Assembly (NCBI GenBank): GCA_012932295.1
Contig: JAAONU010000006.1
Location: 25,570,882 to 25,634,881, forward strand
Reading direction: 5' to 3'
Origin: Cyclina sinensis
Lineage: Eukaryota; Mollusca; Bivalvia; Venerida; Veneridae
DNA: 64,000 bases
This document shows, in pieces, positions 12,221-22,593 of the stretch. The position numbers were made by a program, and so were the translations under genes. Within the stretch, counting starts at the first letter, position 1; each line of letters begins with the position of its first letter. The notes under the pieces were generated by a model. The model searched no databases and was not told the DNA's origin. It worked only from the letters and a program-made list of their open reading frames with translations.

Positions 12221-13039
12221 AGATGTTGAAGTATGAATAGGATGTGTTCTATATTAATGTTAAAACAAGTCTTCATTAATAGAAAAGTAAAAACATTATA
12301 ATTTTCAAAAATCCTAGATGTATTTCTAATCTCAAGAAAATCTGTATGAAGAAATAAAGTTTTGAGATTCAGCATATAGGAAGACTTTTAGAATTGTAAA
12401 ACAAACAAAAAATCATTTTAAAATACACTTTTTTCAGTTAGAAGACCTTGAGGTAGATCTTTGCTGATAATAAATGCTTCATGTGGTTTATATGAATCTG
12501 TTCTCTAACATACAACGTTACATTAACATTACATTTTTTAAATGGGACTTTTTCTAAGCTCCGCATTATAAAACTGCTTCAATCTGCGCAGTCCCTTAAT
12601 TGCAGACGCAAGGGAGGTAATCAGGTAGGTACTAATTTCTGGAAAGGTCTATATATAGACTTTAGTAAATATCTTAGTTTAGACAGTGAAAAATTCATAT
12701 TGTTTCAGCGTATGTTGGAAATTTGTTCGCCCAAAAAAAGGGCTTCTGGCCCCAGCATCGGTAAGTAAACTTTAAAGAAAAACTGAATTATTATCACAAT
12801 TGTTATAATAGCTTTTCATATTTGTCTAACTATTCTGATAGATACATTTTGTTATTGATATTAAAGAAACTTAAAGAGAATCTTCTTTCTCTTTCGGGTG
12901 TTATGACTGATGAGTTTATCTTTTTGTTCGGACGAGGTACTAATTAAATGAAAGAATACGAAATTTTTGTTTCCATGATTAATTATTTTGAAGCCATTAG
13001 ATAACGGTATTCTTTAAGTTAATTAGTACCTCTATTTCT
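12221..13039 (+). repeat. ~0.8-kb repeat unit B with two exon-like segments
   Basis: Complete 819-bp unit. Segment a is 12559-12624 (66 nt; ends SLNCRRKGGNQ because ggcgga is replaced by tgcaga) and segment b is 12709-12760 (52 nt; preceded by 'attgtttcag', followed by gtaagt; RMLEICSPKKRASGPSI). The last 95 bp (12936-13030) are a foldback: 'ggtactaattaaatgaaag' is answered by 'ctttaagttaattagtacc'. Type B and type D units share all their diagnostic differences. Confidence 0.6.
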
Positions 13040-13853
13040 AGATGTTGAAGAATGAATAGGATGTGTTCTATATTAATGTTAAAAAAGTCTTCATTAATAG
13101 AAAAGTAAAAACATGATAATTTTCAAAAATCCTAGATGTATTTCTAATCTCAAGAAAATCTGTATGAAGAAATAAAGTTTTGAGATTCAGCATATAGGAA
13201 GACTTTTAGAATTGTAAAACAAAAAAATCATTTACAAATACACTTTTTTCAGTTAGAAGACCTTGAGGTAGATCTTTGCTGATAATAAATGCTTCATGTG
13301 GTTTATATGAATCTGTTTCTCTAACATACAACGTTACATTAACATTACATTTTTTAAATGGGATTTTTTCTAAGCTCCGCATTATAAAACTGCTCCAATC
13401 TGCGCAGTCCCTTAATGGCGGACGCAAGGGAGGTAATCAGGTAGGTACTAATTTCTGGAAAGGTCTATAGATAGACTTTAGTAAATATCTTAATTTAGAC
13501 AGTGGAAAATTCATAATGTATCAGCGTATGTTGGAAATTTGTTCGCCCCCAAAAAGGGCTTCTGGCCCCAGCATCGGTAAGTAAACTTTAAAGAAAAACT
13601 GAATTATTATCACAATTGTTATAATAGCTTTTCATATTTGTCTAACTATTCTGATAGATACATTTTGTTATTGATATTAAAGAAACTTATAGAGAATCTT
13701 CTTTCTCTTTCGGGTGTTTTGACTGATGAGTTTATCTTTTTGTTCGGACGAGGTACTAATTAATAAAGAATACGAAATTTTTGTTTTCATGATTAATTAT
13801 TTTGAAGCCATTAGATAACGGTATTCTTTAATTTAATTAGTACCTCTCTTTCA
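13040..13853 (+). repeat. ~0.8-kb repeat unit C with two exon-like segments
   Basis: Complete 814-bp unit. Segment a is 13375-13440 (SLNGGRKGGNQ version, like A) and segment b is 13525-13576 (SPPKRASGPSI version, like A; preceded by 'atgtatcag'). Ends in the same foldback as unit B. Every base change between units inside the two segments is a substitution, so lengths of 66 and 52 nt are kept. Confidence 0.6.
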
Positions 13854-14597
13854 AGATGTTGAAGTATGAATAGGATGTGTTCTATATTAATGTTAAAAAA
13901 GTCTTCATTAATAGAAAAGTAAAAACATGATAATTTTCAAAAATCCTAGATGCATTTCTAATCTCAAGAAAATCTGTATGAAGAAATAAAGTTTTGAGAT
14001 TCAGCATATAGGAAGACTTTTAGAATTGTAAAACAAACAAAAAATCATTTTAAAATACACTTTTTTCAGTTAGAAGACCTTGAGGTAGATCTTTGCTGAT
14101 AATAAATGCTTCATGTGGTTTATATGAATCTGTTCTCTAACATACAACGTTACATTAACATTACATTTTTTAAATGGGACTTTTTCTAAGCTCCGCATTA
14201 TAAAACTGCTTCAATCTGCGCAGTCCCTTAATTGCAGACGCAAGGGAGGTAATCAGGTAGGTACTAATTTCTGGAAAGGTCTATATATAGACTTTAGTAA
14301 ATATCTTAGTTTAGACAGTGAAAAATTCATATTGTTTCAGCGTATGTTGGAAATTTGTTCGCCCAAAAAAAGGGCTTCTGGCCCCAGCATCGGTAAGTAA
14401 ACTTTAAAGAAAAACTGAATTATTATCACAATTGTTATAATAGCTTTTCATATTTGTCTAACTATTCTGATAGATACATTTTGTTATTGATATTAAAGAA
14501 ACTTAAAGAGAATCTTCTTTCTCTTTCGGGTGTTATGACTGATGAGTTTATCTTTTTGTTCGGACGAGGTACTAATTAAATTAAAGAATACGAAATT
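13854..14597 (+). repeat. ~0.8-kb repeat unit D with two exon-like segments
   Basis: Last unit, cut off within the 'ggtactaattaaattaaag' arm of the foldback. Segment a is 14191-14256 (SLNCRRKGGNQ, as in B) and segment b is 14341-14392 (SPKKRASGPSI, as in B). It is nearly identical to unit B over its length, giving an A-B-A-B order of subtypes along the array. Confidence 0.6.
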
Positions 14598-14706
14598 TAT
14601 TCTGACCATATAAAATAAATTACTTTCAGTGTTTTATATAACATCTACAATTGTCTATAAAGACCTAAATCTTTTTACCTGTACCAGTGTTTTGCCGAAA
14701 CATAAT

Positions 14707-15046
14707 CCCTTTTAAGTAAGCAAAGCTTTTTAACACCTCTCTAAGATTAATCATCTTTTAAAACTTTCATCTGTTGTATTTAAAATTTATGATATACTTA
14801 TTATTAAAATGCACTTTGCTGACTTGATTCAGTGTAGCTGGACTTTGATGTGATGTTGACTACAAACAGTGGGGTTCCCTTTTAAGTAAGCAAAGCTTTT
14901 TAACACCTCTCTAAGATTAATCATCTTTTAAAACTTTCATCTGTTGTATTTAAAATTTATGATATACTTATTATTAAAATGCACTTTGCTGACTTGATTC
15001 AGTGTAGCTGGACTTTGATGTGATGATGACTACAAACAGTGGGGTT
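14707..15046. repeat. 170-bp tandem duplication
   Basis: Two adjacent copies (14707-14876 and 14877-15046) beginning 'cccttttaagtaagcaaagc' and ending 'tacaaacagtggggttc'. Only about one difference was noticed (gttgac versus gatgac), so the duplication is recent. Confidence 0.9.
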
Positions 15047-15981
15047 CAAACACTGGGCTTATTTTATTAGAGTTACAACTATAATAGCAGAAGAAGAAAA
15101 ATAAAGTTTCAGAAAGCTGTTCTATCCAGGCAGTTGTCATCATTTGTTTCTGGTTTATGTGTGGTCTGGCTGTTGGGCAGGGTAGAGGATAGAGGGGGCG
15201 GGGCAGGGAACACGCCTAGCTCCTGTGGTTACAACTAATTTTCTGTTTGACGAAATTCAAATAGAGGCACTTATGTTCGAACTGTAACCAATTTTACAAT
15301 AAATATGTCATTTAACAATTATTTCTATAATGGCTTAAAATCAATTATTAACTTTCTACAAAATGATTAGTATATGTCTATATTCTCAGTAACTGACATC
15401 CTAGTCAACTAAAGTGTTAATGTACCCTAGTCGAAGTACTTTTACGCGAGTCGAGATATTATGTAATTTTTCAGTATGGGTCAATATCTCCTCTTCCTCG
15501 AATATTGTAGCTGGATTCTGACCCAAAACAAAAGTATCCCAGAATATTTTCAGGACAAGATTATTTTGACTACCCTCATCCTTCTTTGAGATAGGCCTAC
15601 TTACCTTACCTGAGAAAGGGCGATCTGTAATCTTGTAGTTGTCCAACGGGACTTCCACTAGGAGATGAAAATAATTAATAAGTTTCTAAATGAAATTAAA
15701 ACCAACCATTTTATAAAGGCTATAAACTAATAAAATAACCTGCTTTGTGCGAAAGAAAGAATGTTAACTTTTACAAAGTAAAACATTTCTACTTCTCTGT
15801 CAATGAAGTACATCAACAGAAATTAGCCTTTTGATGTACATGTATTACTATAAACCTCCATGGATTACTTACCTTAGATGAGAAGGGAAAGATCTTTAAC
15901 CTTGTGGTGGGAAATCACGTGACTTTGTGAAGGTTTGATGCACAGATAATGCCGCCGAATGTCCTAACTAATAAAATACGT
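15047..15981. other. Non-coding, with one exon-like minus-strand island
   Basis: Mostly AT-rich. A G-rich island lies at 15180-15220. The only coding-like piece is the minus-strand segment at 15610-15657, listed separately. A related copy of its donor region ('acttaccttagatgagaag') occurs at 15867-15905. Confidence 0.4.
15610..15657 (-). other. Possible 48-nt exon, unassigned
   Basis: On the minus strand a segment flanked by 'tcatctcctag' (acceptor-like) and 'gtaaggtaagta' (donor-like) reads EVPLDNYKITDRPFS in the open frame. It belongs to no recognised family, and neighbouring exons were not found. A second, diverged donor-side copy lies at about 15867-15905. It could equally be a chance match within a duplicated intron piece. 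Confidence 0.2.
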
Positions 15982-16053
15982 ATATTACCTGCCAAGATAA
16001 AATATCACCCTCGCCTAACGGCTCAGGTGATATAAAATCTTGGCAGATAATAT
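15982..16053. repeat. Perfect-type hairpin repeat, copy 1
   Basis: Arms of about 27 nt: 'attacctgccaagataaaat' + 'atcacc' against 'ggtgat' + 'ataaaatcttggcagataat', with an 18-nt loop containing 'tcgcctaacggct'. It is a short palindromic, MITE-like element. Confidence 0.85.
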
Positions 16054-16090
16054 ATCCACATATATCATTCAAAAACCCAAATAACATATA

Positions 16091-16162
16091 ATATTACCTG
16101 TCAAGATAAAATGTCACCCTCGCCTAACGGCTCGGGTGATATAAAATCTTGGCAGGTAATAT
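16091..16162. repeat. Hairpin repeat, copy 2
   Basis: Second copy of the hairpin, 109 bp further on in the same orientation, with the same loop 'tcgcctaacggct'. Arm changes are largely matched: where copy 2 has 'cgggtgat' and 'ggcaggtaat' the opposite arm reads 'attacctg'. Confidence 0.85.
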
Positions 16163-16639
16163 ATCCACATTTATTACCCTTCCAGATTTTTTTCTCCTTT
16201 TTGATTGGCTATTGATCCGCCGTAAGAAATTGATATAACCGAGCAACAGGTAATATACACATTAAAATTTCCCCTTTGGATACCCCATGTTGTAAACGTT
16301 GTAAAAAACCTGCGTTGTGACGATGCGCGTGCGGTTCGATGTTGTAAAGTGTAAATTTCGATATAGAATCACTTTTTTATTGTTAGAAAAAAATATATTT
16401 ACCAAAATAGAGTTATGATAAATATTCTTATCAGTATTTGAAACAAATATGACCTCGCCAAACCTTGATATGAATTACAAAAAAAGTGTCTTCAACAGAC
16501 TACTACTACTAGATATAAATTCAATATTAAAAAAAAAAAACATAATTATCTCTTCTGGGAAAATACCGCATTTCGCCAGCACAAATTATGTTGTGACGTC
16601 ATTTTGCAGTGAAGGGGTACCCTAAATGGAGTCTTATTT

Positions 16640-17310
16640 CGACGTTTATTTTATCTTATGTAGGTCTCTATGACGCTGACCTTTGACATACTGATCCCAC
16701 AATGTTTACGGGTAAGTCACACAATGTGTGCAATCATGATATTAAGTTTGAAGTCTCTATAACAAACGATTGTCAAGTTACATGGCAGAAATGGTTTTCA
16801 ATGTTAAGGTCACTGTGACATTGACCTTTGACCTACTGACCCCAAAATCAATAGGAGTCATCCACTCAATGTGTGCAACCATTACATGAATTTTGAAGTC
16901 TCTAAGACAAATGGTTGTCGGGTTACAGAGTGTAAATGATTCTAAACATTTAGGTCTATGTGACCTTGACTTTTGACCCCAAAATGTATAGGGGTCATCC
17001 AATCAATGTGTGCAATCATGATATAACGTTTGAAGTCTCTATAACAAATGATTGTCGAGTTACATGGCAGAAATGGTTTTCAATGTTAAGGTCTATGTGA
17101 CCTTGACCTTTGAGCTACTGACTCCAAAATCAATTGCGGTCATTTACTCAAAATGGGCAATAACCACTTGAAGGTAAAAGACTGTAGGTGAAAAAGTTCT
17201 CAAGTTATTCCCCAGAAACCAAATTGCTAACGGACGGACGGACAGATGGACGGACGGACGCCCTGGACCATAACATAATATGCCACCTTCGGGCTTATAA
17301 AAACGAAATA
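16640..17310 (-). mobile_element. Dispersed repeat with ~140-bp monomers
   Basis: Monomers containing 'gtgaccttgacctttgac' and 'tgaagtctctataacaaa' recur about every 140 bp (near 16676, 16822, 16960, 17098). The element ends with a run of 'ggacggac' (17230-17260) and 'aagcccgaaggtggcat' read on the minus strand. Architecture resembles the hairpin-ended family but the terminal sequence is different. No open frame of note. Confidence 0.6.
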
Positions 17311-17439
17311 AATATGAAAAATCTATATCTGCAAACAAAGACAGGGAATTGAAATGTAGTCTAAAATCTGATGTACTTGTATGCTTTAGGCTAATGCCAG
17401 ACTGTAACAGGTAGAGCTGTAACATTTCGAAATGAAACT

Positions 17440-17735
17440 TTTTCATTGAGCATGCCCCAATACATCTTTAAGAGACGGGTCAGCATTTGAAAATATAAAT
17501 ACACAGTGTTATTGACAATTACAATATTTCTCCAAGTGTAGTTTCGTTTCAAACAGACGTTAGAATTACAAAGTATGTCTGCCACGACTATTAAAACTAA
17601 AAAGTCGAGGGTAACTATTTCACCTTAAATTTTCTTCCTGCGCATTGCCAGTACATTGTACTTCTTTTGAAAAGAAAACAAGAGAATTCTTGCTTAATAC
17701 TTCCGTGACTATTTAATGAATGAATACCGAAGAAA
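17440..17735. repeat. Duplicated block matching 1.72-1.99 kb
   Basis: Second copy of the block at 1715-1995, in the same orientation and order ('gtttcaaacagacgttag', 'gaatgaata'). It supports duplication of a larger unit that includes the cGAS-like gene. Confidence 0.6.
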
Positions 17736-18099
17736 TAAAATTAGAGAAACACCACTCGGTGATGATTTTCAGCATGTTTCACAATGCTTTTAGTAATAGT
17801 TACCAACAAAATGCCGATGCACCTCCGAGTGGTTATTATTACAAAAAGAAAATCTCATTTTTATACGTCATCAAGTGTTGACGTCAGAACAATCATGATG
17901 AAATTGAAAAAAAAAAACAGATTGCTATAATCAGGATGCAGAACGATACTGGCGGTCTCTCTGCATTAGCAACGGTTATTCTCTGCTGCCAACGCAGATT
18001 GTGATAGATGACAGTCAGACAAAATCGGACAGACATAAGTTCAAATAGACGAGTTGCTTAAAATTAAGAAGTGCACGGAACATAAGAATATATTTTCTA

Positions 18100-19068
18100 T
18101 GTATATGCGTATCACAATAAGTATATATATTATATACTTTTCAATTATCAGACACAGCGCTCCGAAACTTGGACAAATTGTTTAGTTGTGTACTGTCATG
18201 AAACACAATCTCAGCACTTTCTAAAGGCTAAAACGAGTTATTGATTTCATAAACGTACTTTCAAAATATCTCAGCTTTTCGAACAACAAAGTGAAATGAA
18301 GATCATTTTACCCGAAGTCCAACAAGTAAAAAGTGATTAAAGCTAATGTTTTGTTTATCTAAACGTTTTATCAATACTTGAACACACAAATAACAGGTTA
18401 CCTTCTGCTTTTAAAGACTAAGCATACTTCACTTTTAACATGCAGAACAAAAATAAACATAATTATGTGAAATCCTACTCAGCACCGACTTCCGGGAGGA
18501 TAGTGTAGAGCTCACACACCGTGAGCAATATAAAAATTAAAAGTTGTGTAAGAAACGCCACGCTTTGGTAACAACTAAAAATGTAGTCTTTCATTATACA
18601 TAACAACATGATAATCATTTACATAAAATTTGATCAAAATTTCAAAACTACTATGCTTGAAATATATAGTTTTTTATCAATTAAAGTATACAGTTGTGAC
18701 AATTGCATGATTCAGATTAGAAACAATGTTTTGTCAAAAGTTTTTAATTATTATAATTTCTGGAAGAATTGAATATTAAATACTGAAGCGTACATAGTTT
18801 TTTATTGACGTGACTGTGACGTTTTCGTGACAGTTCTATGATTAAGTTCAAACAATATATTTTATATATAACCAGACGAGTGACGCAACAATCCTTGTAA
18901 TGAGCGTGAATAAATTAACTGGAATGATATAAGTTGTGCTTCACATGCTGTATTACATAAACAAGATGTATTGCTAGAAGATGTATTAATGTTAGTAAAC
19001 AAATAATTTCTAGATTTATTTTATTTGAATTATGGCATTTATATTTTTTACTTTTGTATTTTTGACAG
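18100..19068 (+). promoter_or_regulatory. Upstream region/intron of the cGAS-like gene
   Basis: Collinear with 4270-5531. The segment ends in a good acceptor ('cttttgtatttttgacag', 19051-19068), so at least one exon should lie upstream. Conserved 'cctactcagcacc' (18475-18487) could be near a first exon, but neither TATA box nor initiation codon could be assigned. Confidence 0.35.
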
Positions 19069-19208
19069 GCCCCGAATTTTTTTGCACGAATCCCATACTT
19101 CAGGAAGAATGTCTAGACCACCTTACTACGGGCTCAAGAAAGAAGATTTCTCATTTAATCTCTGGGCTGATGGATGGTCTTGGTTATAGCTACGAAATGA
19201 TCAAATAA
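19069..19208 (+). pseudogene. 5' exon part of cGAS-like gene, ending in TAA
   Basis: After the 'tttttgacag' acceptor the frame (first full codon at 19071) reads PEFFCTNPILQEECLDHL, TTGSRKKISHLISGL, MDGLGYSYEMIK and then TAA at 19206-19208. It continues without change of frame into the long reading frame that follows. The sister copy at 5.5 kb has EMIKNRQQ where this copy has EMIK-stop-RQQ (AAC versus TAA, two substitutions). The codons before the stop therefore look like genuine coding sequence of the same protein, interrupted by a nonsense change. Confidence 0.6.
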
Positions 19209-20531
19209 AGACAACAGAAGTTTTACATCTTGAACGAGGCTTGCAATCGTTACAAACGTGAATGTCCTGAATTAAAACATGTAATAACAGGTGGGAAAGG
19301 AGAAGGTACAGCATTGCTCTACGAGAATGACATTGATCTCATGAGTGTTATACCTAACGCTATATGTACTGACAATCCATCTCATTTCATTAATGAAGAG
19401 AACTTAACTTTAATCTGTACTGAGAGAAGCGCAACTCCCCCTGTGTATACAAGATTAAAGCTGATTAAGCATGAAAATAACACTCACGTGCGTTTTTATA
19501 TGCGATGTTTGTTTAAAGCAGAAGATGGAATGTATTATTTGTCTAGTCGGTCTTTTACTGAAATGCTAACGAATATACACAGACAGATTTCAGATAAGAA
19601 TATAGAAGTACAAGAAACAAGCGGTCCATCATCTCCAATATCCAGTACACGTAATAATGAAAGCATGGATGTGGTATATGGATTAAAATGTGTTTGTCCA
19701 GATCTTTTAGAAAACTGGGTATCGCGACGTCGTCTTCACGGATGGCCTTCACCAGACATCATACATAAAGTATCTCTTCTTGATGGGCATGTTATTCCAG
19801 TAGGAAGCAAAGGTTCTGATGAAATGTACAGGGAATGGAGAATATGTTTTTCTTTTGCGGAACTGCATTTAGTGAGAACTTTTAACGAAATACAATTGAA
19901 GGTTTACATTTTATTAAAACAATTATGTAAATCAGTTTTGAAACCTGTTTGTGAAGATATGACGTCGTACATAATGAAAAATGTTGTGTTCTGGGTATGT
20001 GAAGAAAAGGGTATACAACAATTTACAAGGGATCTGTTGATGGACAGGTTATTTGATTGCATTATATACCTAAGGACGTGTGTCATTAAGAACAGTCTCC
20101 CAAGTTACATGATACCGGAGAGGAATTTGTTAGCTGGCAGACTAGATAAACCGCAAAGACATCGGTTGACTACACTTCTTGGCCATCTTCTACACGAAGA
20201 AGGAAGAATGTTTTTAAGGTGTGAAAAATTACGTGACGCCATGCACGTGTTATACAATATACCTGACATGTTTCGAGAATTTAGTCAGAAGAGGGAGATA
20301 ATAGAGAGACGGATTCTTTTAGACATGATTTTACGAAAAGTGATACTGCGACAATGTACGTCCAAGGAAGAAGCAAATCGTCTTCTTTTACAAAATAAAT
20401 ATTGGTGTGATAATATTGTTCATATCAAAAGCTTGTTTAAAGTTGATGACCTGTCTCTTTTTCTTACAGGAAAAACCTTAAAAGAAATTGAAGATATGTA
20501 TGACACCCGACTTCATCATATTCTGTCGTAG
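19209..20531 (+). CDS. Mab-21/cGAS-like nucleotidyltransferase (cGLR family)
   Basis: Open for 440 codons after the TAA at 19206-19208. Numbering from a TTG at 19230, the nucleotidyltransferase signature is visible: GG at 21-22, then the metal-binding pair D34-I-D36 in LLYENDIDLMSV, with a possible third acidic residue at D147 (MDVVYGLKC). The C-terminal half has the Mab-21 helical pattern, including RRRLHGWPSPDIIHKVSLL (167-185), MYREWRICFSFAEL (199-212) and NVVFWVCEE (251-259). Family members such as cGAS and cGLRs make cyclic dinucleotides on sensing nucleic acid and signal through STING; the specific product here is unknown. No in-frame ATG precedes residue 38, so starting inside this frame would lose GG and DID. 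The gene is therefore either a recent pseudogene, a polymorphic null, or a sequence error. A poly(A) signal follows at 20889-20894. Confidence 0.75.
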   Translation, partial: RQQKFYILNEACNRYKRECPELKHVITGGKGEGTALLYENDIDLMSVIPNAICTDNPSHFINEENLTLICTERSATPPVYTRLKLIKHENNTHVRFYMRCLFKAEDGMYYLSSRSFTEMLTNIHRQISDKNIEVQETSGPSSPISSTRNNESMDVVYGLKCVCPDLLENWVSRRRLHGWPSPDIIHKVSLLDGHVIPVGSKGSDEMYREWRICFSFAELHLVRTFNEIQLKVYILLKQLCKSVLKPVCEDMTSYIMKNVVFWVCEEKGIQQFTRDLLMDRLFDCIIYLRTCVIKNSLPSYMIPERNLLAGRLDKPQRHRLTTLLGHLLHEEGRMFLRCEKLRDAMHVLYNIPDMFREFSQKREIIERRILLDMILRKVILRQCTSKEEANRLLLQNKYWCDNIVHIKSLFKVDDLSLFLTGKTLKEIEDMYDTRLHHILS

Positions 20532-20888
20532 TTTACGTGTTCTGAACTTTTACTTACAAACTTAGTTCAGCAGTGAAATCAGACTGTTAATTCAAATGAA
20601 AACGGAATTTATATACTATTGGTGACTTGATTATTTATATAGTCTTATGCATATATTACACTGAACTGAGCAACAGATTGCTTACCTCATATACAACATG
20701 CTTTCTTAAATAGAAAATTGCTGTATAGGACCTTAAGATACTTTATCAGCTGGATACGTACTTGTAACTAAATTGTAGCGACACAGGTTGTATATATTTC
20801 AGGCAAACATTTCTGTTAGAGACACATTTAAATTAGTATCCAGTTTGGTTTAGCAAGACTGTAACCACAGGAAATAGCAAATATTCCT

Positions 20889-20894
20889 AATAAA
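20889..20894 (+). terminator. Poly(A) signal AATAAA after cGAS-like gene
   Basis: Canonical AATAAA 358 bp beyond the stop codon, in 'cctaataaaatagtc'. It is the first good signal downstream. Confidence 0.5.
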
Positions 20895-22436
20895 ATAGTC
20901 TATTGCTGTTTAAAGAAGACTTGAAGTCTGAATGTTTAAATCAAGATTAAAAGTAATTACTGAACCGATTAAATAAGTTCTTTACTTTTTTATTGACTGC
21001 TGGTTTATGGCCAAGGCTTGTAATCGAGCAATCTAGATGTTGCAGGTCGGTCTCCCTGTCCAAAACAATTTGCTCTCATTGTTTTCTTATTTTTCTATTT
21101 GCATAAAATTATAAAATCTGTTAAATCTGATAATCTGTAAAATCTGTTACGGCCATCCCGGTAAACAATCAGGAGGGAAAGCTTGGACAAGTGTGATTTG
21201 AAAAATGTAAAGAACCAATATTTGGTTCCTCATGTAGGCATATAAACTAACTGATTTTGGTTCATTTCCTCACGTATGCGTATCATTTTGGATCTTTAAA
21301 TCCGGAGAGTATGCTTGTATTTTTCTGCAACTTAAAATACTTAAAACTATTCTTTTAGCTTAACGTTCATATAAAAATAAACTGAAAATGACAAATTCTT
21401 TTAAAACTTTGATTTTAGTGATTTCAGTTCGATTTACCTGGTTTTCTCAATTTTAAAGGTTGAATCCGACAAAGTTTAAAGGGAAAAGTCCTTTATACAG
21501 AACAGAACAAAGCAAAACAGGCTATTCCAGCAAATGCTCCAGAACACCTGTTCTTCAATACATAGTGTAGACATAAAACTTTTTTCGACTTTTCGAAGTC
21601 AACTTTAACAAATATTCCTATCATGAGCAAGTCGATATTCTAAGACCATTCAGCACCCGTCAGATTTAGTGACCTCTCCGTTTAGACTGAGGTTGTCAGC
21701 AGGATAACTTATTATTTTTTCTTGTCTTAAGAATAATTCTAAGTGTCAGAAAAACCTTATTGTCCCTACACTGACAAAACGCTTGTATCAATATACCGTA
21801 TTTAATATAGTAGACAGATTGGGTTCGAAAATACCACTATAACGACATGTTACAATGTGCTTACCACAACAGATGCCCTACAAAGACAGTACGTTTACCT
21901 TAAAGTACTAAATTCAGTCTTAATAGTCGTAAAGGAGTGAAAATATATTAATGATTTGTCCAACCAGTTGTGCAGATTTTGAGAATAGGGTCAGGACGAT
22001 ACGGTCATAACACATCGCGATACAGCGGTCAGATTCAAATGATCGACCCAATTTTAAAAGCAAAAATGTTGAAAAATGATCCCCAAAAAAAACAACAACA
22101 AGAAAAATACAATTGTAATCTACAATATGTCCATAATACGTTACCAAAATTTGGCGCACAGCGTTGTAACTGTGAAGTAACGGTAGTGTATTCATTTAGC
22201 TGCTGAGGGAGCGTATAACCAACAGAGATGTCTGGGCATTCAACTCGCAGTTACGGAGGAAAAAAAAAATTACTATACCATTTCTATAAGTAATAAAATG
22301 CACGGAGTAACAATGTGGGCTTTATAACGATGTGTTTGGACTTTTTTTATCAAATATAAAAGAAATCTTCGGTGCTAGATTTGTCGCTGTAAGTTCACAC
22401 TAACAATCAACTCATCTTTGACCATGTATATTATTA
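20895..22436. other. Non-coding, includes duplicated 3' flank block
   Basis: No gene seen. 21525-21800 ('ctattccagcaaatgctcc' onward) matches the first 400 bp of the window. 21980-22260 is a fragment of the dispersed repeat also seen near 7740 and 8560. A weak tRNA-like stretch at 21005-21060 ('gttgcaggtcggtctccct') may be an old SINE head. Confidence 0.45.
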
Positions 22437-22593
22437 GGAAATAGATTTTAAGTTTGAGTGATCTACCGTCAAATAAAGCACGGTGTTGAGTTCAGATGCG
22501 TAGTTATTAAATCACGAAGGCCGTAGGCCTGAGTGATTAAATAATTACGTATCCGACGGTAGATCACCAAAACTTTAAAATCTAGCTATTTCC
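22437..22593. repeat. 157-bp nested palindrome (foldback element)
   Basis: Outer arms 22437-22470 ('gagtgatctaccgtc') and 22555-22593 ('gacggtagatcacc') are inverted repeats, and the inside (about 22495-22554) is itself a palindrome around 'ggccgtaggcc' (ttattaaatcac / gtgattaaataa). The whole element can fold into one long stem. It is a MITE-like foldback without coding capacity. Confidence 0.8.

Noticed and set aside
21005..21060. Weak tRNA-like stretch
   Set aside because: The B-box is poor and there is no recognisable SINE body; mentioned only within the surrounding region.
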